Origin: Dreissena polymorpha
Lineage: Eukaryota > Mollusca > Bivalvia > Myida > Dreissenidae
DNA: 64,000 nt
Direction of reading: 5' to 3'
Assembly (NCBI RefSeq): GCF_020536995.1
Contig: NC_068359.1
Location: 72,480,115 to 72,544,114, forward strand
Positions 1 to 11,685 of the stretch are shown one piece after another. The notes beneath the pieces were generated by a model, which did not search any database, was not told the origin of the DNA, and saw only the letters and a list, made by a program, of their open reading frames with translations. A program made the position numbers and the translations under genes. Within the stretch, counting starts at the first letter, position 1; each line of letters begins with the position of its first letter.

Positions 1-246
1 CAGCAGTCATTCAGTTGATCGTTATGGTGAGTAGAATGCTAAATATAACAAACTTTTTGGCCTGTCATGCATAAAGGGGGTAAGGAGGGAGTCCCATCCC
101 GAAATCCTGTACCTATTATTTTGCTCCTTTGAGTCCTTTCCCGATTTCCTGGATTAAATTAAATTCATTCCCAAATTCCAGCTAAAGGTATAAAAAAATG
201 TTAGGCAAATTGTTTTAAATAGATCTAAACCGCAATGCATATCTTA

Positions 247-466
247 CAGTCCCAGCCAAACTCACAGGACCTCAGGACATGACTGGTAAAAAAATTGGAG
301 GTCCAGTAAGGTGACCACACTTACAGGACCTCCTGACCAGTATAATATTTTCTGATGCAAAACATAAATAAAGGACCGTCCAGTAAAAATTTTTAAGGTC
401 CTGTAAAAGTTTTGATATTACAGGACCTCCTGTCCAGTAAAAATAAATTGAGTTTGGCTGGGACTG
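247..466. mobile_element. MITE with 18-bp inverted ends and 6-bp target duplication
   Basis: The two ends are perfect inverted copies of CAGTCCCAGCCAAACTCA. The hexamer ATCTTA stands directly outside both ends (241-246 and 467-472), which fits a target-site duplication. The interior is 220 bp, carries several 'caggacctcctg'-like words and has no coding capacity. It is a non-autonomous DNA transposon. The CAG start recalls hAT ends, but a 6-bp duplication does not fit hAT, so I leave the superfamily open. Confidence 0.8.
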
Positions 467-3400
467 ATCTTAAGTTTTTATTCACATCAAATTTTCTGTT
501 TTTAAATTCTCACAAGAAACTTGTGTGTTTATTTTATAATTCTGATGTAAAATTTGAAAAAATTTCCAAATTCTGGATAGGAATCCAGATTCTTGATAAC
601 ATTTTTCCTTAATTCCTTAAGAAATTTAACGACATTCCCAATATCCCGGAGTTAAAATTGCTTCATCCTTGAGTCCCCATGAAAAGCCTTCCCCTCGCCA
701 TGGATATACTGTTTATGATATTTTCGTGCATGTTCATGTATAGTCTGTTTTCAAAGGCTGTCCAGGTAGGAATACATGGGGTCCTCTTGTATTATATATT
801 AAAGCTGGAAAAAAAACAATTTTTAACCAGGTGTTTCTCAGAAACCCCGTATTTTAATCAGTACAAACAGGTTGATCCACTCCCATTCACGTGTGGCCCG
901 TCACGGATGAAGCCTGACTTGAAATGTTATTCTGGCACCACTATATTTCACAATATTATACCTCCCCATTTCCTGTCTTATCTAAGGCCAAAGAAAAATG
1001 ATTGTTGGTTTCCCCTAACATGGACAAAAAAATCAGACCCGGCAGGCAGGAATTTTTTTTTTTTTTTTTTTTAATTCTTAAATGGAATGTGTAATGCTTT
1101 ATTTTTTTCAAATTTTAATTTTAATTTGAAAGAAAACTGTTTAAAACATGAAAAAAATCAAAGAAATAAAATTTGTGTAAGAACTTTGCAATAAAATTTT
1201 ATGAGTAGGGGGGCAATTTTGGTGGGTAGGTCGGAGGAGGGCAAACAAACTTAATTTTATTTTAGGCCTATACCAAAATTATTTTTCATGGAGGGGCAAA
1301 TTCAAAGCAAAATGCATAAATCAACACAGGTATATTTTCTCTTGTATAAACTTAGTTGTTTTTAAAATAGGAATATTCACTGAAAACGTTGAGAGAATAT
1401 GCAAGGCAGAAATTTTACATGAACATCTAACTATTCCCTCCCCCCCCCCCCTTCCCCAGTTTTTTCTTTAATAGATAAAAGTGCAAAGTAACATCCATAC
1501 AGGTCAAGGAAGTACAAAAATACATACAGCTTGTACAGCATAAAAGACATATTTTACAATATTGTGATATTTGTAAAATTTTGGACTTGCATGGACCTAT
1601 CACAGTTCTAACATAAATTGCTATAAAAATCAAATAAAAAATTGCTGTCAAAAGTTGAGATCCTGGAGATAAAATACATTTGAGTTGTAGAAACCTTTAA
1701 ATTGACTCAAGTAAGGATGCAATATTGTCGTTTCCAAAAAATGATTTAGTCCTAAATTCAAGTTTTGTTTGCTATCAAGTATTAACTTGATTTTAACATC
1801 AATTTATCAAAATGTGCAAAATTTCCTGAATTGGTCCCCCCCCCTGGAATATTCTTATACCTTCCAATGTGTGATCATTTATATGAAATTAAGCTATTTC
1901 CCGGGTCTTAAACTTCTCAAAAATTTTCTCCTACCTTTACTCCTGACTTAAGTTTTATGGAACTATCATTGATCATGTTTATTCTTCACTAATTCATTTA
2001 TAAATTGAGTCTGATACCATATGATGGTAGTCGAGGGTGTTAAAACACTGTCTTTGCATAAATGTTTTTATTTTTTTTAATACGAATATGAATTTTCTAT
2101 TTAAATTTATTTTATTTCATTAAAGGGATTGTCAGAAACTTCAAAGTCATTAATATTTGAATAAGTTTCTTCAACATTGTTGGCAACTATTAAAGGTCAT
2201 GAAACTCACTGTATAAAAGCAATTTTGATTAAGATTCTATTTTCATTCAAAGGATTCCTTTAGGATTCCATTACAAAAAAAAACAACAACATGTGACTAT
2301 GATTATCAAAAGCTCTCATGCAGGAAAATTACAAGCAGTGTTAACCCATAACCATATTACAGCATCTTTTAGCTGTTTTTTTTCACACAAGGACTTGTTG
2401 GATGACTTGTGGAGACCACTATTTTTTGAAATTCCCTGTTTTTCTCTTGGATGGAGTGTGGTCTCTATGTAACTGATCCCATATAATATCTTTCCACTTG
2501 CATACTAACATAATATATATCTGTTTAATCATTTTATCGAAGCGTTATGGCTTAAGTGATGTTATTGACTAAATTTTGACAAAACTAAAACACCCAAAAA
2601 ATAAAATTGCTACTTACCAACTGACATCTTGAATTCAGGATAATTATGATCAAGCAATTGAGTGGTGGTTTATTTATAAGAAAAAGATGAAGACATACTA
2701 TGACTTAGCTTGTGGAATGTCATATGGCCTTCTTTTTAAGAAAACAACCCATGTGTAATCAAGGGGTACCCTTCAATTAACTAGACAATTACCAATACTG
2801 TTAAAACAACAACAAAATGTTGGTTGTTTTTAAAAAGGGAACTGAAATAACAAATACAGGATATGAAAGACAATTAACGAGCAATCACTGATCCTCATGA
2901 CATTTTTAATACTGTATTATGGATTCGTTTGTTAACATTGCAATATTTACACACTCATAAAAAAATATAAATTGTTAACTGCTGCACTAAAACAACAATT
3001 AAATTCTTAATAGGTTTATTTTGAATCTCATCAAACAATATAGGATAATATTTCGGAAGAACGAATGACATTTAACAAATGCATACATTAGTTCTTTTAA
3101 TTAATATCTAAACTGGGAATATATACGGAATATATGTCTCTGTCTAAACTATTTATTTCTAAAGGGGAAAAATCAGAACACTTAAGTTAGATATGTTTCT
3201 AAATAATATGTTAACAGTACATTTTTTTCTTTTTTTACATTTAAAATTATTTTAAAAGACAATAGTGCACTCAGACTTAAAATATCACCTGGGTAATTTC
3301 TGATATGTGTACTTTTTGGGATTGTTTACTTATAAGTTCACTGCCAATACTGAGATACTGGAGACTTTTTTTTCCATTTAAATACTAAAATCAAAGCCAA

Positions 3401-3829
3401 AATTTACATGTATAGAATATAATTAAGTTGGATTCGGTGACACGATATAATCTTTAATTTCTACCTGGGACATATAATATAGTCCCAGTTTCTACATACA
3501 AGCTGGTATGACTACTCGTATACAAGACAAGTTATTACTACAGGTAAATGCGATATGACCCGGAAATATATAGACGGGCGGATCGTTTTTGATGTTTATT
3601 GCATAGTTACTGACTGTCAGCAAAATTTGATGATGAAAGGGTGTTTTGAATGTTATTCCAGACTAAAACAAATTTTAGCTGACTTAAGATTCTAATCCAA
3701 ATTTATAATATCTGTATTTTTTGCTCGTACCACATGGCAATCTTTTTCTTCCGACCTCGGGCCTGAATTTATTAACAAACCTGACAACCAATCAAAACGC
3801 TTGTTTCATATGCTTATTTTCGGACGCGA
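467..3829. other. AT-rich stretch without recognisable gene
   Basis: I see no supported gene here. The open frames are short and low-complexity; one at 679-1074 simply runs into a poly-T tract (about 1050-1072). A poly-C run lies near 1438-1450. No splice-flanked exon with a known protein signature was found on either strand. Confidence 0.5.
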
Positions 3830-4170
3830 GTTTTGACTTAACGATAATTAATAATTCAACTTAAGTAAAAATTTTATTACTTAAGTAATAATTAAATACA
3901 ATTAACGATGCGAAAGCACTTAAATTAATTTTAAGCATTGTTAAATGCAAATTAAGTAACTTAACGGTAATTAAAATCAATTTTTGTTGTTCGGGCGCAC
4001 TTAACGAGTTAAACTAAGTTTTTCTCTGCTTAATTCATTTTTCTCACATAAATAGAAAATAACTCTTCTTAACTACTTAATGCATTTAGTAGCGTTAATT
4101 CGAATTAAGTTACTTAAATTGAGTTTAAGTAGTGAAAAACTAAGTTTAAGTTACTTAAACTTAGTTTTTC
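3830..4170. repeat. CTTAA/TTAAG-rich low-complexity block
   Basis: The words CTTAA, TTAAG and TTAAC recur every 10-20 bases on both strands, with the near-palindromic phrase 'aaactaagttt' at several places. There is no fixed period and no coding potential. It may be a decayed palindromic element. Confidence 0.5.
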
Positions 4171-4549
4171 TCTTTTTTGTGGTTCAGGCGTGCCATACCT
4201 CTCTATATAGGGAGTAACGATAGATAAGGGGAGGTAACCAATCTACTCGGTAAATAGGTCAGTAACTGGTTTCCAGATTTATCTGCGCGCGCTCGTTTTC
4301 GAAACGGGAACCAAAAAAGCTTCTGAGATGGATGTCAAGTGTGTGGGGTCACACTCTGACACACAAACCAGTACTACAACGTTATACCGAGGTACCCGTA
4401 GAAACGAGCGGAAATTGTGTACAATGGTTTTTACAAGCGGTTGGCGAGGTACACGTACCGAGGTCTAGGGAAAAGTACCTCGCTATTTTTTGGTACCTCG
4501 AAGTGTGGCTGTGTACTTCTATGAAGTACCTCGATGTGTGATATAAACC

Positions 4550-4741
<192 letters not shown>

Positions 4742-4874
4742 TATTTAAGCAAAGTACATTTACATAATTGATACAAAAAGTCTCTGAAACAACACCATTA
4801 TACATATTTACATATGAATTAAAAACACTGATAAATATTGAAAGTATACATTGAAAAACATCATTTTCAAATCA

Positions 4875-5843
4875 TTAGTCTGTGATTATATCGCGTTGCT
4901 TGTTGATTTGAAAAAAGCCTGGTGATTCGCTATATACAATACAACTGATGGTTTCAGTAAGAGCTTGTTTAAACTGTATATCGAATCTTATATGTCCTGT
5001 TTCCATAAGCGATAAAAATAATGCATTTTCTGAAAATATTGGTTCTATTTGAAAGGCAAATAAGGTAGAAGCATTTGCAAAGTCTTCTCTACTGATATCA
5101 ATACCTTCACTTTTGTTCCACGTACCATTTGCTGTAAATAAATTTGTATATGCTCTCATAAACGCCTGTCCTTGAGTAGAATCGAAATTAAGCTGTAATG
5201 GGCGACCACCTACAGGTACACCGTCTACATACAAACAAATACTCTGTATGTTACAATTTAAGAAATGAAACGGATTCGATTTATAGTCACCAGAAAGTGC
5301 TCTAGATTTTACGAATGCTACCACAACCTCACTTGGTTGTTGACCATGAAATAAATTATCCGATGCAAACAATGTACTTCCAGTAGCGATGCTCTGCGAT
5401 CGACATTCAAGTCTGTTATATGGGTATTTAGCGGTGCTGTTCTTCAACACTAGCATGAGCGATGATCAACGATGGATTCACACGCACTTTTCTAGCAAGT
5501 AAGTATATATCAAGAATCTCTATTTTATAATCAGGAGCATCATCTGCTGAATTTAAACAAAACATTGGTGTATTCCAAAACAATTTCAGTTTCACATCCA
5601 CTTGGTTTAATATGAACCGATTAATGGTACTAAAACTGTGATAAAGAGGTCCTTGTAGATCTAACGTTTTGGAAGCGTCAATGTATTTTTGACGTAAGTA
5701 TAGTCCATTATTACGTCCTTCTGCATCTCAATCGAAGGATGAGGTTTGTTCCGTAAATATAAAAGCTGTGTCGCCCGCGCAACAAACAGTTGATCAAGCG
5801 AAGACTGAACTAAAACGAGAGGATACAAAATCGTTAAATACAA
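4875..5843 (-). pseudogene. Polinton/adintovirus major capsid protein fossil
   Basis: The minus-strand frame at 4875-5456 (193 residues) matches the C-terminal half of the double jelly-roll capsid protein of Polintons and adintoviruses, the family often annotated as 'F54H12.2-like'. Features include an FV...G-x-NPF-x-F block, a L-x-VDG-x-P stretch, an AY-x-x-LF segment, the G-HIRFDIQF strand near the end and a closing R-x-I-x-x-D. A further piece, at about 5661-5843, lies upstream in coding direction. No polymerase, integrase, ATPase or protease of the element is seen nearby. It is a broken, isolated remnant with at least one break and looks old. It abuts the CA microsatellite on its downstream side. 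Confidence 0.72.
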
Positions 5844-5848
5844 CAGAA

Positions 5849-5975
5849 ATAAACGTTATAAAATCGAGAAATTTAATCAATAAAGAACACAAAAACGTTA
5901 CAAAAGAGAGGAACAAACGTTACAAAATCGAATACATTTATCAAAAAGAGAGAAAAAACGTTACAAAATCGAAAA
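5849..5975. repeat. Irregular tandem AACGTTACAAAATCGA motif
   Basis: Four imperfect copies of AACGTTA(C/T)AAAATCGA occur at about 40-bp spacing inside an A-rich stretch. The lysine-rich open frame across it (5768-6112) is explained by this composition. Confidence 0.6.
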
Positions 5976-6230
5976 AAAATCTAAGAAGAATACTCTATGT
6001 ATTGGATCTCCAGAGGGAGGAAATTATTAAAACTTCACACATTTACTCTTTTATTAAATATTTCGACCAAAGGCCTTCTTCAGTAAACGATTATTATGAC
6101 AACTTTACATAGCGTTTTCTTCTGTCGATCATAACGGAAGTAAATACAAAAATACAAACAAATGACGTAACGTTACCCGACGTGAACGTGACGTTACGCG
6201 CCAATATTCGGAAGTCGCTACATATTATGT

Positions 6231-6441
6231 GTTATACGCTGTGTATATATTATTATATAGATATTATACACATATACCCACATATACGCATATACACACA
6301 TATATATACACATGCACATACATAGATACATATACATATATACACATATATATTTAAACACACTTATACATATACTCACATACATATACACATACATACA
6401 TACATACATACACACATACATACATACATACACATATACAT

Positions 6442-6513
<72 letters not shown>
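6231..6513. repeat. CATA/TACA/TA microsatellite tract
   Basis: Mixed tetranucleotide repeats pass into a pure TA run from about 6452 to 6513. Open frames over it are artefacts. Confidence 0.95.
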
Positions 6514-6518
<5 letters not shown>

Positions 6519-7440
6519 CTATCGCGACCGTTGGGCGAAGCCGAAATTCAATTTTGCAGAGTTAAGTCGACCTCGACCATTATGGCGAAGGTGACTTAAT
6601 TCTCTTAATTAATTATTAATTACCTGTTAACTATTCCGCTTTAAAAATTAGTATGCTTGTAGAGCATGATATAGCAAGTATATTGATACATTTGAAGACG
6701 TTTTACAATAGAACATGCATTTTTCATGATTTTTCTTTAAAAAAAGTATGTATGTGGTTATGAAATCCAGCCTTAGGGCGCATTTTAAAATATGTGGATT
6801 TTATTCTTCTAAACCAATAATATATGTTTTCGGTTGGACCCTGTAAAGAACAAGTTTCGAACGCTGCAGATGTCTGTACATTTTACATTTCGTTGTTTTG
6901 TTGTTTAATATATAAGAAATACATTTCAAAATTTCGACTTGTCCAAAAACACTTAGTTTTCTTTTCTAAACCGGAAACTGCTACGCAGTTAATGGTAGCA
7001 ATTACAGACTTAAGAAGCTCAGCACCTTAACGCTGATTTTGATCTTGCTGTGCTTACCAATTTTAACGGTATATAGTCATTGAATTCAAATTCGAATATT
7101 AAAATTGTATTACAGCGTCAACATTATATAACAACAATTATAGTATGAGTCAAACTAATTCTTGGGTCGTTTTAGTTGTGTTGTTGGTCATATTACAGAT
7201 TGATTGTGCTAAAAAGTTTATTTTTACCATTTAAAACGAAAATTGGTCTTATAATTGTCAATAGTTGTTTAAAAATATACAAAAGTTAGAGCATACTCGT
7301 TTTTTTTGTATTACCATTTTTTCAGCGAAATTTAAAACATGTCTTTATCTGTTCTTCAAAAATGCTTCTCGTCAATAACCCGTTTGAAAATTAAGAACAA
7401 AAATGTCTGAATGAGCGAAGTTTATAAATATTTTAATCTT
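6514..7440. other. No feature recognised
   Basis: AT-rich sequence with only short open frames (for example 6824-7030). No motif, repeat structure or splice-flanked exon could be supported. Confidence 0.4.
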
Positions 7441-9354
7441 CGTTATGAGAACCTCCTTTTGGCTAATTCAGATCTTATTTTGATTTTGACAATGCTATTC
7501 TCGCAACATATGTGTGTATACGTGTAATATGTGTTCAGTTGTATTGCCAAAATGGCTGTTATATATTTATTTCTATATTTAAATGAACCCTGCATTATCG
7601 AGACGTCAAATAAATGGAAGCTTTTAGGGTCTTTGACTAAAAACTTACATATGGGCATACCTATAGTACAGTCAGGCTCCTTTTCATTGGACAAATACTC
7701 GTATACTATGCTAAAATCCAACACGGCACATAATTAAACATTTAAGAAAACGGTTAAAATATGTATAAAAATATCACAACTTCTGAAATTTTGTTGACAT
7801 ACATGCTCAGAATTTAAAACGTAAATTTAGTATTAACAATTTAACAATTTTAAACGTAAGATCAACATTTCTATCCTATAAAACGCAGGAGCAACTTCAG
7901 ATTTAACCGTAACAATGAACACATAGGTAGTAAAAGTTATGTAGGCATGCTGTACACAAAACATGGTCCCGAATGAATTACAGTTTATATGCGTGTAAAC
8001 AACAATCATATAATTCTCGAAATATGTTTAGAAAAGCGCTTAGTTTGGAATTCCCCATTATGCTGAAAATTCACACACATAGAAAGTATCAGTTTGTCCA
8101 TGAACTTAAATTATCCGACGACAAAAATGAAAGCGTTCAGGTACTTCGACTTAATGATCATTTAAGGGCAAACCCATTGTAGTCTTCTTTTCGTTGGACA
8201 AATACCTGTATGCTATGCTGAAATATATCATGGTATATAATTATCAACGGTAATAAAATATATAAAAGATATTACAATTTTCGTCATTGTGTTAAGGCAC
8301 ATGATCAGTAATTACAGGTGCTTTAAACATAACATTTATATCCTAAATAAACGCTCGGGCAACTAGAGTTATACTCTTATATATCGAATATATATTTAGA
8401 AAACGTTATAGACATGCTGAACATAAACATGGTCCTGAATGGATTCCAGTGGTAACACGTGTAAACAAACGTTATGCAACCCCATGAATATGTTTTAAAC
8501 GCTTTGTTTAAAAATTCCCCGTAATGATGGAAATACACACGCATAGAAATTATCAGCTTGTCCATGCATGCAAAATAATTCAACTATTATGGTAAAATGT
8601 ATATATTCCTTTATGCGTTTTTATTTGTCTACCATATATGTTTATTCAGGCGTACACTGTTTGCATATAATTCTTACATAACAATAAGGCGATATCATAT
8701 TATTTCGTACAAATGAGAGTTTCAATGATATAAGTTTAATATTAACCAGAACAAATAAGTAGTGAGTCAAGTCAATTTACAATATACGTTAATATGTTAA
8801 CGTTTTTTTTGGTATTAAAATACATCATAACATCTTCATTTTGTATATCATTAAATTTTATATAGATATAGATATTTAATTTGACACCATCAAGAGAATG
8901 CGTTTATATACTTCGACATAATACTGTTTTGGTAGAAAACAAACTAAATGTATGAAAGAAAATAACAGAAGCTAAAACTTTTATCACATGGCTGCAACAC
9001 GCCCTTAATATAATAACATGGCAACACAAAACTTTTTATTGATACGTTCTTTTCTTCCAGCAAGTCCGTGTGAATATCAAAGCGCTAGGGGCACTGAAGT
9101 TGTTCGCTGTTGTATAATCTTAGACGCAACTCAGTTTTCAAAATTATGTTATAGCATTTTATATCGCAAGTTTGAAATGAATACACCCCATTCAATTTAT
9201 AAAGAGTGTGTCTTAAAGCACAGGTTGAGATGGGTTTTTTATAACATAAATAAAAAAGATGATTTAAGCTTCATTTTGGGAAAACAGGGCTTTTTGCATA
9301 TGCATTAATTGTCATCCCAGTACCAGATACTGTCTTTAAACGAAAAACACCATA

Positions 9355-9462
9355 CAATCAGAAAGTGTCGTCCTTGATTAGCTTGTGCGAATTACACAGG
9401 CTCAATGTGTACAGGCTAATCATATTTGACATGCATTAAGGCCCGTTTTCTCTGAAAGCAGC
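9355..9462. repeat. Fragment of AGTGTCGTCC MITE
   Basis: Contains 'AAAGTGTCGTCCTTGATTAG' and the closing 'GGCCCGTTTTCTCTGA', as in the full copies at 62406-62666 and 63722-63984. It keeps only part of the palindrome and is clearly more diverged. Confidence 0.7.
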
Positions 9463-11484
9463 CAATATATACAGATTTCAATGATAAACACTAGACTTGC
9501 CAATGTCGTCTTACAAGCTGTTAAACACTATTGATTAAATACACACACTGCAGTAGTAGCGCAGACGCTCCTAACATTCGTCTTCTGCATAATGTCAATG
9601 CAGGTAGTGCAGGCAGGAAGTGGTTATCGTTCATAGCATAGCTTACAGCAGACTTACTTGCAGTTATCGTTCATAGCCTAGCTAAAGCAGACTGAATTGC
9701 AAAACTGCCTCTCTACATTAGTTGTGAGCTAAAGCTCACAACTAAACACCAACCATAACATTTCACAATGTTGAAAATGCAACCTTATTCTGAAAATGTA
9801 TATAAAATAAATAAAAATAAAGCTATCCGTGTAAGTATGAATAATCAGATAATATTATGAACTAGATTGTTGGCAATGCTACTTTCCCAACATCTGTGTT
9901 TACACATGTGATTATTAGAGAAAGCATTTGTTAAAGAAAATGGTTTTTATGCAAAGTTCATTCAGTATTAATATGACGAAACAAAAAAACTAGTTCATCT
10001 TAGCAGTTGGATTTAAATTTTGCATCTGTTTAAATGGTGATATACTATTAAAGTCGTCAACGTTTTTGTTGCCAAAATCATTGTTATAGACTTATTTCTT
10101 TATATAAATTGAACTTAAATTATCCGACGACAAACATTAAAGCTTTAAGGTACTTCGACTTAATGCTGATTTAATGGCAAACCCATAGCGCAGCCTTCTT
10201 TTCGTTGGACAAGTACTTGTATGCTATGCTGAAACCCAGCAGGGTACGTAAATATACATTCACAAAAACGGTAATAAAATATATAAAAGATATCACAACT
10301 TTTGAATTTGTTAACGTCCACTATCAGAAATTACATGTTCTTTAATACATAACATTTCTATCCTAAATAACATACTTTTAGTAGAAAACAATATAAATTC
10401 CTAAATAAAATTATCAGATTCTAATACTGTGATCACATTTCTGCAACAAGCCCTTAATATAATAACATGACAACACAAAACTTTTTTATTGATATTTTTT
10501 CTTCCAGCAAGTCCCAAAGAATGAAACCAACATAACAGTTCAGACTGTGGAAAATGCAACCGAATTCTTAAAATGTATGCAAAAATACATTATTATAAAG
10601 CTTGTTGATGTCAACAAGACAATTGATTCCCATTTTAAATAAAAATTGTTTGTATTTTACATATACCTCATGCTGATACATATTTGTACAATAAACCAAA
10701 TATTAAAAACGACAAAAGAGAAATTTGGTCGAAACAAATCATAAGAATGTTTAAAAAGAAATAAAACACGAAGTACAAATCGAACTAATGAATGACGGGT
10801 CATACGAGCGAACAATATGAGACAGCGCCTTTGGCCTGTTGCGGATTAAAGTGTTAAAATACGACACTCGGACACTTAAACACTTAAAGAACTTTCCATG
10901 TACAATGAGTTGCTGACTTCGACTAGCTAGCATTCATTTATATACTTCTCAGTCTGGATGTTTTTGTTTTTATGATTTTTTATTTGTATAATTATACATT
11001 GTTTACTTTCTAAATGCCTTTAAGTTTTATATGATTATCAACAATCCCCTCTCTTTTCAGTACATATTTTACTGCTTGTAAAGGAATTTTTTTTAGGTGG
11101 TAAATATCATATAAGTTATACTTATTTTCCTTACTTTATATTTCGGTTCTATTAATATACACAACCAAGGTGTACAATTTGGCTCTTTACACCCATAATT
11201 GCATCTTCTTCCTGACCATGTGCGACGATGCTCTGAATAATTAACTATATGAGGTTATTTCTTGAAAGCTTTTTTTTTTCAAAAGATGGGATGTAATTGA
11301 TACTTGTTCGTTCATTGCATCGTGCCTCAGAAAATTGTAGCGCTGTTGTTCTGGTTTCTTCTTACCATAGAGTAATTAATTTGTAATTAAATTGAACATT
11401 TGTAGTTCTCTTTTATTGCCTTTTAATTTGTGTTACAATCCTATCAGGTAAATGTTTATTTACACGTATGTGTGTTTTGAATAT

Positions 11485-11685
11485 CGCTGGGCCAAATGTG
11501 AGGTTGAGCGCTCTAAAACCGGTTCAAACCCCCAAATGCTTAGCATTGACCGTTCCAATGCGGTGACACCAGCTTTATTCAACGGCCTTTGTTATGTGTG
11601 TTGTTTTGTTATGTTCTATGCTGTGCTGATCGGCAATTGGTCATAGGCCGTAAATAAAGCACCAGGCGCGGTTGATGATGGGAAT
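11485..11685 (+). repeat. SINE-like element with pol III B box
   Basis: A B-box-like GGTTCAAACC (about 11521) follows a tRNA-like stretch starting near 11488. The sequence after it ('GCGGTGACACCAGC') differs in style from the surrounding AT-rich DNA. Family unassigned; it could be a tRNA-derived SINE of the type found in bivalves. Confidence 0.4.

Noticed and set aside
679-1074. 131-codon frame with hydrophobic start
   Set aside because: It ends in a poly-T tract and has no recognisable domain or supporting signals.
7443-7724. 93-codon minus-strand frame as a gene
   Set aside because: It lies in a diverged repeat whose other copies do not keep the frame.
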